From the NCBI RefSeq assembly GCF_015461805.1, contig NZ_JACVZE010000003.1:62001-126000 (forward strand): 64,000 nt of DNA, given 5' to 3'. This document shows, in pieces, positions 27,689-36,300 of this stretch (the stretch's first letter is position 1; every line of letters starts with the position of its first letter). Both the position numbers and the translations under genes were made by a program. A model generated the notes under the pieces. That model searched no databases. It had not been told where the DNA came from and worked only from the letters and a program-made list of their open reading frames with translations. Source of the stretch: Pseudomonas pisciculturae. GTDB taxonomy: Bacteria > Pseudomonadota > Gammaproteobacteria > Pseudomonadales > Pseudomonadaceae.

Positions 27689-28954
27689 ATGAAGCGTCGC
27701 AGCTTGATCAAGGCTTTCACTCTTTCGGCATCCATCGCCGCCATGGGCATGACCTGGACAATCCAGGCCGCAGAGACCATCAAGGTCGGCATCCTGCATT
27801 CGTTGTCCGGCACCATGGCCATCTCTGAAACGTCGCTTAAAGACATGGCGCTGATGACCATCGACGAGATCAACGCCAAGGGCGGCGTCAACGGCAAAAT
27901 GCTTGAGCCTGTGGTAGTGGACCCTGCGTCCAACTGGCCGCTGTTCGCCGAAAAGGGCCGCCAGTTGCTGACCCAGGACAAGGTCGCCGTGGTGTTCGGC
28001 TGCTGGACCTCGGTGTCGCGCAAATCGGTATTGCCGGTGTTTGAAGAACTCAACGGCCTGCTGTTCTACCCGGTGCAATACGAAGGCGAAGAGATGTCGC
28101 CGAACGTGTTCTATACCGGTGCGGCGCCGAACCAGCAGGCGATCCCTGCCGTGGAATACCTGATGAGCGAAGAAGGCGGCGCGGCCAAGCGCTTCTTCCT
28201 GCTGGGCACCGACTACGTGTACCCGCGCACCACCAATAAGATTTTGCGCTCGTTCCTGCATTCCAAAGGCGTGGCAGACAAAGACATCGAAGAGGTCTAC
28301 ACCCCGTTCGGCCACGCCGATTACCAGACCATTGTGGCCAACATCAAGAAGTTCTCGGCCGGCGGCAAAACCGCAGTGATTTCCACCGTGAACGGCGACT
28401 CCAACGTGCCGTTCTACAAAGAGCTGGCCAACCAGGGCTTGAAAGCCACCGACGTACCGGTGGTAGCGTTCTCGGTGGGTGAAGAAGAACTGCGCGGCAT
28501 CGACACCAAGCCACTGGTGGGCAACCTCGCGGCCTGGAACTACTTCCAATCGGTGGAAAACCCGGTGAACAAAAAATTCGTCGCCGACTGGAAAGCCTAC
28601 GCCAAGAAACACAACCTGCCGGGCGCTGACAAAGCCGTGACCAACGACCCGATGGAAGCCACCTACGTGGGCATCCACATGTGGGCGCAGGCAGCGGAGA
28701 AAGCCAAGTCCACCGACGTCGACAAGGTGCGTGAAGCACTGGGCGGGCAGACCTTTGCCGCACCGTCGGGCTTTACCCTGACCATGGACAAGACCAACCA
28801 CCACCTGCACAAGCCGGTGATGATCGGTGAGATTCAGGCCGATGGGCAGTTCTCTGTTGTGTGGCAGACCAACGAGCCGATTCGTGCACAGCCGTGGAGC
28901 CCTTACATTCCGGGCAATGACAAAAAGCCGGATCACGCCGTCAAGAGCAACTAA
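27689..28954 (+). CDS. urtA: Urea ABC transporter, substrate-binding protein UrtA
   Basis: Periplasmic urea-binding protein of 421 aa, the usual UrtA length. The N-terminus MKRRSLIKAFTLSASIAAMG has a twin-arginine-like RRxLIK motif, then a cleavage near QAAE. The mature protein shows VGILHSLSGTMAISE, VVVDPASNWPLFAEKGRQLL, VVFGCWTSVSRKSVLPV and a conserved C-terminal HHLHKPVMIGEIQADGQF. The start at 27689 follows CGGAG at eight bases. It is the first gene of urtABCDE behind a sigma-54 promoter. Confidence 0.96.
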   Translation: MKRRSLIKAFTLSASIAAMGMTWTIQAAETIKVGILHSLSGTMAISETSLKDMALMTIDEINAKGGVNGKMLEPVVVDPASNWPLFAEKGRQLLTQDKVAVVFGCWTSVSRKSVLPVFEELNGLLFYPVQYEGEEMSPNVFYTGAAPNQQAIPAVEYLMSEEGGAAKRFFLLGTDYVYPRTTNKILRSFLHSKGVADKDIEEVYTPFGHADYQTIVANIKKFSAGGKTAVISTVNGDSNVPFYKELANQGLKATDVPVVAFSVGEEELRGIDTKPLVGNLAAWNYFQSVENPVNKKFVADWKAYAKKHNLPGADKAVTNDPMEATYVGIHMWAQAAEKAKSTDVDKVREALGGQTFAAPSGFTLTMDKTNHHLHKPVMIGEIQADGQFSVVWQTNEPIRAQPWSPYIPGNDKKPDHAVKSN

Positions 28955-28959
28955 GAACC

Positions 28960-29050
28960 ATGTGGGAGGGGGCTTGCTCCCGATGGCGGAGTGTCAGTCA
29001 ACACAGTTTTCGCTGATCCACCGCCATCGGGGGCAAGCCCCCTCCCACAT
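28960..29050. repeat. REP doublet between urtA and urtB
   Basis: ATGTGGGAGGGGGCTTGC arms face each other. Placement directly after the highly expressed binding-protein gene suggests a role in stabilising the urtA part of the mRNA. Confidence 0.93.
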
Positions 29051-29084
29051 AAAGCCAGTCCGTGCATGATCAGGACATTTTGTT

Positions 29085-30587
29085 ATGCCCACTGCCCTCT
29101 GCCGCTTCATCCTCACGGCCCTGCTGTTGCTGCCTTTCGCCGCACACGCCAGCGACGCCGAAGACTTCCTGTCCGCCAACCCCAGCCAACAAGCCAAGCT
29201 GCTCCAGGACTGGGCCGCCCAGCCCGACCCGGCGCGTATCGAGTTGGTGGATGCCCTGCAACAAGGTCAACTGACGGTCAACGGTGAAACCAGGACCGTG
29301 CGCCTGAACAACCGCCTGCGCGGCCTGATCGACAACGTCCAGGCCAGCCAGCAGTTGCTCGCCGCTGACCCCAAAGTACGCCTCGCTGCCGCGCAAACCC
29401 TGCAAAAAAGCGCACAACCTGCGCAGCTCAAATTCCTCGACCAGCAGGTCGCCAGCGAAAGCAACGAGGACGTACACACCGCCCTCAGCCTGGCCCTGGC
29501 CAACCTGCAACTGGTCGACCCAGACCCAGCGGTGCGCCTCGCTGCCGTGCGCCTGCTGGGCAATACCGGCGACCCACTGGCCCGCACGCGCCTGGAAGCC
29601 CTGCTCGCCCCCGGCGTCGAAACCGATGCCGCCGTGCACACCGCTGCCGAAACCAGCCTGGCCCAGGTCAAACGCAAACTGATGCTCGGCGAGATCCTCG
29701 GGCAAGCCTTCAGCGGCATGTCCCTGGGCTCGATCCTGTTGCTGGCGGCCCTGGGCTTGGCGATCACATTCGGCCTGCTCGGCGTGATCAACATGGCCCA
29801 CGGCGAGATGCTGATGCTCGGCGCCTACTCCACCTATGTGGTGCAGTTGATGATGCAGCGCTATGTGCCGCAAGCCATCGAGTTCTACCCGCTGATCGCG
29901 CTGCCGGTGGCGTTTTTTGTCACCGCCGCCATCGGCATGGCGCTGGAACGCACGGTGATTCGCCACCTCTACGGCCGGCCGCTGGAAACCCTGCTCGCCA
30001 CCTGGGGCATCAGCCTGATGCTGATCCAGTTGGTACGTTTGGTGTTCGGTGCGCAGAACGTTGAGGTGTCGAACCCTGAGTGGCTGTCCGGCGGGATTCA
30101 AGTACTGCCCAACCTGGTGCTGCCGTACAACCGCATCGTGATCATCGCCTTCGCGCTGTGCGTGGTGGTACTGACCTGGCTGCTGCTGAACAAGACACGC
30201 CTGGGCCTTAACGTGCGTGCCGTCACCCAAAACCGCAACATGGCGGCATGCTGCGGCGTGCCCACCGGGCGCGTGGACATGCTCGCGTTTGGCCTGGGCT
30301 CCGGCATCGCCGGCCTGGGTGGCGTGGCGCTCAGCCAGATCGGCAACGTCGGCCCGGACCTGGGCCAGAGCTACATCATCGACTCGTTCCTCGTGGTGGT
30401 ACTCGGCGGTGTCGGCCAGTTGGCCGGTAGCGTGATGGCCGCCTTCGGGCTGGGCATCGCCAACAAAATCCTGGAACCGCAGATCGGCGCCGTGCTCGGC
30501 AAGATCCTGATCCTCGCGCTGATCATTCTGTTTATCCAGAAACGCCCGCAGGGACTCTTCGCACTGAAAGGACGGGTGATTGACTGA
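29085..30587 (+). CDS. urtB: Urea ABC transporter, permease UrtB
   Basis: A 500-aa permease, longer than LivH because of a 200-residue N-terminal extension. The extension has a signal peptide (MPTALCRFILTALLLLPF, cleaved near AHA) and helical HEAT-like repeats (RLAAAQTLQKSAQPAQLKFL; VRLAAVRLLGNTGDPLAR). The LivH-like membrane part begins near residue 205 with LGEILGQAFSGMSLGSILLL and carries GVINMAHGEMLMLGAY and the C-terminal LGGVGQLAGSVMAAFGLG. The stop overlaps the urtC start by one base (TGATG). Confidence 0.95.
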   Translation: MPTALCRFILTALLLLPFAAHASDAEDFLSANPSQQAKLLQDWAAQPDPARIELVDALQQGQLTVNGETRTVRLNNRLRGLIDNVQASQQLLAADPKVRLAAAQTLQKSAQPAQLKFLDQQVASESNEDVHTALSLALANLQLVDPDPAVRLAAVRLLGNTGDPLARTRLEALLAPGVETDAAVHTAAETSLAQVKRKLMLGEILGQAFSGMSLGSILLLAALGLAITFGLLGVINMAHGEMLMLGAYSTYVVQLMMQRYVPQAIEFYPLIALPVAFFVTAAIGMALERTVIRHLYGRPLETLLATWGISLMLIQLVRLVFGAQNVEVSNPEWLSGGIQVLPNLVLPYNRIVIIAFALCVVVLTWLLLNKTRLGLNVRAVTQNRNMAACCGVPTGRVDMLAFGLGSGIAGLGGVALSQIGNVGPDLGQSYIIDSFLVVVLGGVGQLAGSVMAAFGLGIANKILEPQIGAVLGKILILALIILFIQKRPQGLFALKGRVID

Positions 30588-31654
30588 TGAACCAGCCATT
30601 GATGCTCACGGCCGCGCAGAAGGCCGGCCCCAAGGTGACGATTGCGGTGGGTGCGGTGATTCTCGCGCTGCTGCTGGCACTCCCGTTGTGCTCGCTGCTG
30701 CCTGCGGAACACCCGCTGCATGTATCGGCCTATACCCTGACGCTGGTGGGCAAGATCCTCTGCTACGCCATCGTCGCCCTCGCCCTGGACCTGGTGTGGG
30801 GTTACGCCGGGATGCTCTCCCTCGGCCACGGTTTGTTCTTCGCCCTCGGCGGTTATGCCATGGGGATGTACCTGATGCGCCAGGCCTCGGGGGATGAGTT
30901 ACCCGCGTTCATGACGTTCTTGTCGTGGACCGAATTGCCCTGGTATTGGGTTGGCACCGAGCACTTCCTCTGGGCCATGTGCCTGGTGGTGTTGGCGCCG
31001 GGGTTGCTCGCGTTGGTGTTCGGGTTCTTTGCCTTTCGTTCGCGGATCAAGGGCGTGTATTTCTCGATCATGACTCAAGCGCTGACCTTTGCCGGGATGC
31101 TGTTGTTCTTTCGCAACGAGACTGGTTTTGGCGGCAATAACGGCTTCACTAACTTTCGCAGCATCCTCGGCTTTGGCATTACCGAGCCGGGCACGCGGGC
31201 GGTGCTGTTCGTCGCCACAGTGCTGTTGCTGGTGGCGAGCCTGTTCATTGGCTGGCGCCTGGCCCGAAGCAAATTCGGCCGGGTGCTGACAGCGTTGCGC
31301 GATGCCGAAAACCGCCTGATGTTCTGTGGCTACGACCCACGCGGCTTCAAGCTATTTGTGTGGGTGCTGAGCGCGGTGCTGTGTGGTTTGGCCGGGGCGC
31401 TGTATGTGCCGCAGGTGGGCATTATCAACCCCAGCGAAATGTCGCCGACCAACTCCATCGAAGCTGCCGTCTGGGTGGCCCTCGGTGGGCGCGGCACGCT
31501 GATCGGCCCGCTGCTGGGCGCGGGTGTCGTGAACGGCATGAAGAGCTGGTTCACCGTGGCCTTCCCGGAATACTGGCTGTTCTTCCTGGGCGCGCTGTTC
31601 ATCATCGTCACCCTGTACCTGCCCAAGGGCGTGATCGGGCTGCTGAAGAAGTGA
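30587..31654 (+). CDS. urtC: Urea ABC transporter, permease UrtC
   Basis: LivM-like permease of 355 aa with about nine helices. Motifs include VWGYAGMLSLGHGLFFALGGYAMGMYL-type segment (key SLGHG), YFSIMTQALTFAGMLLFFRN, the EAA-like LTALRDAENRLMFCGYDP loop, and AVWVALGGRGTLIGPLLGA. Translation is coupled to urtB through a TGATG overlap; urtD follows after eight bases. Confidence 0.95.
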   Translation: MNQPLMLTAAQKAGPKVTIAVGAVILALLLALPLCSLLPAEHPLHVSAYTLTLVGKILCYAIVALALDLVWGYAGMLSLGHGLFFALGGYAMGMYLMRQASGDELPAFMTFLSWTELPWYWVGTEHFLWAMCLVVLAPGLLALVFGFFAFRSRIKGVYFSIMTQALTFAGMLLFFRNETGFGGNNGFTNFRSILGFGITEPGTRAVLFVATVLLLVASLFIGWRLARSKFGRVLTALRDAENRLMFCGYDPRGFKLFVWVLSAVLCGLAGALYVPQVGIINPSEMSPTNSIEAAVWVALGGRGTLIGPLLGAGVVNGMKSWFTVAFPEYWLFFLGALFIIVTLYLPKGVIGLLKK

Positions 31655-31662
31655 GGAACGTC

Positions 31663-32484
31663 ATGCTTGAACCTATTTTCGATGCCGGCAGCGGCCGCGA
31701 TGCCATCGGCATTGGCCAGGCGGCAGGCCCGGGCCTCAACACCCGCCACGGCACCATCCTGACCCTTGAAGACATCAGCGTCAGCTTCGACGGTTTCAAG
31801 GCCCTCAACGACTTGAACTTGTACATCGGCGTCGGCGAATTGCGCTGCATCATCGGCCCCAATGGCGCGGGCAAGACCACACTGATGGACGTGATCACCG
31901 GCAAGACCCGCCCCAGCCACGGCACCGCCTGGTTTGGTGAAAACATCGATTTGACCAGCATGAGCGAAGTGCAGATCGCCCAGGCTGGCATCGGCCGCAA
32001 GTTCCAGAAGCCCACGGTGTTCGAAGCCTTGAGCGTGTTCGAAAACCTGGAGCTGGCGCAGAAGACCGACAAGTCCGTGTGGGCCAGCCTGCGCGCACGC
32101 CTGAGCGGCGAGCAGAAAGACCGAATCGACGAAGTGCTCGACACCATCCGCCTGACCGCCTCGGCACAGCGCCCGGCGGGGCTCTTGTCCCACGGCCAGA
32201 AGCAGTTCCTGGAAATCGGCATGCTGCTGATGCAAGACCCGCAACTGTTGCTGCTGGACGAACCGGTGGCGGGCATGACCGACGCCGAAACCGAATTCAC
32301 CGCCGACCTGTTCAAGCGCCTGGCGGGCAAGCACTCGCTGATGGTGGTGGAGCACGACATGGGGTTTGTCGGCGCGATTGCCGACCATGTGACCGTGCTG
32401 CACCAGGGCAGCGTGCTGGCCGAGGGGTCGTTGGAGCAGGTGCAGGAAAACGAGCGGGTGATCGAAGTCTATCTCGGTCGCTGA
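31663..32484 (+). CDS. urtD: Urea ABC transporter, ATP-binding protein UrtD
   Basis: LivG-like ATPase of 273 aa with a 30-residue N-terminal extension typical of UrtD. Walker A is GPNGAGKTT, the signature is LSHGQKQFLE (H in place of G in the canonical LSGGQ, normal for UrtD), Walker B is LLLLDEPVAGM, and the H-loop is VVEHDMGFV. The ATG at 31663 follows GAGGAACG. A REP doublet separates it from urtE. Confidence 0.95.
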   Translation: MLEPIFDAGSGRDAIGIGQAAGPGLNTRHGTILTLEDISVSFDGFKALNDLNLYIGVGELRCIIGPNGAGKTTLMDVITGKTRPSHGTAWFGENIDLTSMSEVQIAQAGIGRKFQKPTVFEALSVFENLELAQKTDKSVWASLRARLSGEQKDRIDEVLDTIRLTASAQRPAGLLSHGQKQFLEIGMLLMQDPQLLLLDEPVAGMTDAETEFTADLFKRLAGKHSLMVVEHDMGFVGAIADHVTVLHQGSVLAEGSLEQVQENERVIEVYLGR

Positions 32485-32493
32485 GGTGCTTTA

Positions 32494-32583
32494 TGTGGGA
32501 GGGGGCTCGCCCCCGATTGCAAAGTGTCAGGCACCAAAGATGCCGACTGATCCACCGCCATCGGGGGCAAGCCCCCTCCCACA
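32494..32583. repeat. REP doublet inside the urt operon, diverged left arm
   Basis: Inverted GTGGGAGGGGGC arms between urtD and urtE. The left arm reads GGGGGCTCGCCCCCGATTGC and has drifted from the right arm (CTTGCCCCCGATGGCGG in its own direction), so it is probably older or under less repair. Confidence 0.9.
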
Positions 32584-32606
32584 AGGGATTTGAGGAGGTT
32601 TTGAGA

Positions 32607-33305
32607 ATGTTGCAAGTCGACAAGTTGCACCAGTACTACGGCGGTAGCCACATCCTGCGCGGGCTGACTTTTGACGCGAAAATCGGCGAGGTCACCTGCC
32701 TGCTCGGTCGTAACGGCGTGGGCAAGACCACCCTGCTCAAATGCCTGATGGGCCTGCTGCCGTCCAAGGAAGGCGCGGTGAATTGGGAAGGCAAGGCCAT
32801 TACGGGTTTCAAGCCACACCAGCGTGTGCATGCCGGCATTGCCTATGTGCCCCAGGGCCGGGAGATTTTTGGACGGCTCACGGTGGAAGAAAATCTGTTG
32901 ATGGGTCTGGCCCGCTTCCCCGGTGCCGAAGCCACGGAAGTACCCGTGTTTATTTACGAACTGTTCCCGGTGCTGCTGCAAATGAAACACCGACGTGGCG
33001 GCGATCTCTCCGGTGGTCAGCAACAACAGCTCGCCATCGGCCGCGCCCTGGCTAGCCGCCCGCGCCTGTTGATTCTGGATGAGCCCACCGAAGGTATCCA
33101 ACCCTCGGTGATCAAGGAGATTGGTGCAGTGATCAAGAAGCTCGCCGAGCGCGGCGATATGGCGATTTTGCTGGTGGAGCAGTTCTACGATTTTGCTGCC
33201 GAACTGGCCGACCAATACCTGGTGATGTCGCGGGGTGAAATCGTCGCGCAGGGCCGCGGCGAAAATATGGAAGGCGACGGCGTGCGCCGGCTCGTCGCCA
33301 TTTGA
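32607..33305 (+). CDS. urtE: Urea ABC transporter, ATP-binding protein UrtE
   Basis: LivF-like ATPase of 232 aa. Walker A is GRNGVGKTTLLKCLMGLLP, the signature is LSGGQQQQLA, Walker B is LLILDEPTEGIQPS, and the H-loop is LLVEQFYDFA. The ATG at 32607 follows GAGGAGG. It ends urtABCDE; the giant minus-strand gene converges on it with an 11-base gap, so no room is left for a long terminator. Confidence 0.95.
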   Translation: MLQVDKLHQYYGGSHILRGLTFDAKIGEVTCLLGRNGVGKTTLLKCLMGLLPSKEGAVNWEGKAITGFKPHQRVHAGIAYVPQGREIFGRLTVEENLLMGLARFPGAEATEVPVFIYELFPVLLQMKHRRGGDLSGGQQQQLAIGRALASRPRLLILDEPTEGIQPSVIKEIGAVIKKLAERGDMAILLVEQFYDFAAELADQYLVMSRGEIVAQGRGENMEGDGVRRLVAI

Positions 33306-33316
33306 TCGGTGCAGAT

Positions 33317-36300
33317 TTAAGCCGATGATGCCTTGTATAACTCGCGCAACAACCGAGTACCAACATGGCCGCGAGGTTGCCAGAACGGGTCAGTTTCCAG
33401 AATGTAGAGCCGGCCGGAATTAATCAGTATCGTGATCACCTCGCTCGGCGTCGAGACCCGCTTTTCACTGGTAGGATCAATCCAACCGGAAAACAGCATG
33501 TTGGTTTCAGCGCTTTGAAAACTGGGCAGGTAGAGCAACAGCGCGCCGTCTCGGGGGGTGAAGTAATAACGCGCCCCCGTCACATTGTTGCCTCGGAACA
33601 TATCAATGAATGTGCCGATTTCCGGGCGCCCGATGAAGTTATCGGCGAGCGCCTGTTGATGGCGGTTCGCCTGAGGCGGCTGATTGTCAGATAGCTTGTT
33701 CAACTGTTGCGCGCCGATGATCCGGTAACCCTGTGGGTAGCGAACGTCACGGGCCGGACGCTGGGGGTTGATCGCACCGGCAAACAAGCGTCGGGCCGCG
33801 GGCGTTTCCCCCCGCGCCCATCCAGTACTCAGGCCACTGTCGACCAGGGCTTCGCTCACCAGGAACGTGTCATCCGCGACATTGGCCAGTACGCAGGCCA
33901 ATCGCGGCGTGCTGCGTTCGTGACGATGGTGACGCCACTGGTAGCGGGCCGCATCATCAGCGTGAGCAAACAATGGTCCCAAGGCGACTCGCTCGCTGTC
34001 ACCTGGCGTGAAGGTGAACGCCTGCCGTGGCAGCCAGCTGGAACCGACTATCCCCGGAGTTGCCCAGATCTCCCCGATGCTCAATACCTTCAATTCACCC
34101 GCCCGAGCCACCTGGCGGATATAGTCGACCGGGTTGAAGGCTGCATTGAGTTTTTGCACATAGCTCTGCAACCGCAGCTCACTGCCCCAGTCAGCGTCGA
34201 TGGAGGTGGCTCGATAGCTGAGCAACGCACCGTCAGCGCAAGACAGATAAAGCGGTAGGTGTTCAACAACGCGCGCAGTGTTGCGCGTCAACACGCCGAT
34301 TGCTGCACTCAGCAGGCGTGGCGGGATGAAACTGCGGTAGACCGGCGATGCGGTCAGCTCGTCCGGTTGGCGTGTCGGAGCACACAGGTAGAGCCCTTGG
34401 ATTGTCCAGCCGGTGGGCAATTGGCCTCGAAAAAATACCTGGTCTGGCGATAGTTGTAAGTTATGCACCTTGACCGGCAGGGTGGTGATCCAGTGATTAT
34501 TTGCCGACTTGAGAATAAAGCCGTACCTCAGTTCAGTGCGTGCGCCGGCCTGGTGATGGGCAAAGCGTGCCACATCATCGATATGGCTGAACACAGGGCT
34601 TAAGGCGCGGTTCGCGATCGCATGAAGGCCATCTTCAGGGGCGGTAAAACCGTAGGAATAGAACCAGCCCGCAGGCAGTTTGCGTGCGCTCCCCCACATA
34701 CTGTTGCCCTCCACAACCGTCATAGAGGCCGCTTTCAGCACGAGATTGACATACTCGGTCGGCGTTTTGAGCCCGTCACGCAGTTGTTGCTCAATCTCAT
34801 TGCTCTGAGGATTGTGCGGCGTTCGGCTGGAGGGCGACAGGACTTGCTTGAACTGTTGAAAGCTCAAGGTTCGCTGCGTTCGCTGCGCAACGCTGAGCAG
34901 GTCCTCGTCGGGGTCGTTGCAGGTAAAACTGATCACCGAACCATCCGGCCCGAACAAGTATTCACGGCTCCACAGATGATTACACTCGAGTGCTTTGCTC
35001 AGCACCTCAGTGGAAAACATATTGCGATACACCGCCAGTTCTTTTTCAGCGAGCGGGAAACCGGGCAAAGTGTCAGGGCGAGACCGATAACGCGCCACCA
35101 TTTTCATGCTTGGCGCGAGAAAGTCCATGCGCACATCTTCATCCGGCAGAATCCATTTTGGGTCGAAATTTTCAGTCGTGACGGGGAGAGGTTCGGTGGC
35201 GACATACTGACCGTCCACTCGCCGGAGTATCAGCCCTCCATATACGTGATCTTGGTGATCCTTAATCAGTGCTTTGGCGTAACGTGCGGCGTCGTCCTCA
35301 CTGAGAAACGCCGGGCTCAGGGCACGTCGACTGAAATCGGCGAAAGGCACCCAGTCCGTGCCCAGCTTGCCTGTTTCATCCCAACATTCGCTGGGCTGGA
35401 TGACGCTCAACCAAGACTCTGCAATAACCTTGCGCACAAACTCCTTCGCCGTCAATTGCCCACTGGCCAGCAGGGTGTGAACGTCTTCGAAACTGCCAGA
35501 AGCGTGCGGTCTTGCATCAAATAGACGAGTCGCCACTGGCGTCTGGAATTGAAGCAGCGCATTGTCCAGCGTGGAGATATACACGGGCAATGTGATCTTC
35601 AAATCCTTGTCGCGCCAACGCTTAGCGACGGAGAAAGCCTCACTCAGGTCCGAAGACGAGAGGAAATACCTCGCAAGCCAACGCTGCGCACCCTGCAGTG
35701 ATTCCGGCATCCACTGGCGCGCGTAGAAGAGCCCATACAGGGTGAAACCGGAAGGAAAAATGAAGCTGCCGCCCGCGTCGGTCTTGAACAGGCTAGCCAC
35801 ATTGAGCAACGGGTTCTTGTCATCACAAGGAACGGCCTCGGACACGACATAGGCGTCTTTATGGCCATGCTTCAACACAAAACGAAAATCTGTCTGCGAG
35901 GTTAGGTAACTACGCGTCTGTCGCGAATGAACATCAAGGACAGCCTCCTCGACACTGGAAAATATCGCCCCGAAGGCCACTTGGTCGGGTCTTGCATAGG
36001 CTGTCTCGGCGGCAAAGGGTTGCCAGTCTTGCGCCAGCTCAACGCTGCGGCCCCACAGTGGGTTGCCCCGCACAACGCGTAGCCCGGTGGCGGCCAGCTT
36101 CCTGACCCATTCCTGCGGGTCAAGCTCCTCCCGAGCGCGCTTGAGGTCCAGTCGACTGCCCTGGGGTCCTGGCTCCAGCAGTTCGCGCAATTCTCTTTGT
36201 GCAGCCGAAGCGGTGACGTCATAGGCGATCAAGGCATCTTCAGCGCTGGACAGATAAGCCACCGACAACCCGTAACGATTGTCCATGATGTGGCGCAGGC

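Noticed and set aside
27248..28936. 562-codon minus-strand open frame antisense to urtA
   Set aside because: It lies wholly over urtA and the end of the permease gene, has a composition typical of the reverse frame of GC-rich coding DNA (His/Val/Gly-rich), and no ribosome site or family motif.
29070..30599. 509-codon minus-strand open frame antisense to urtB
   Set aside because: Same extent as urtB and no motif; it is a codon-bias artefact.
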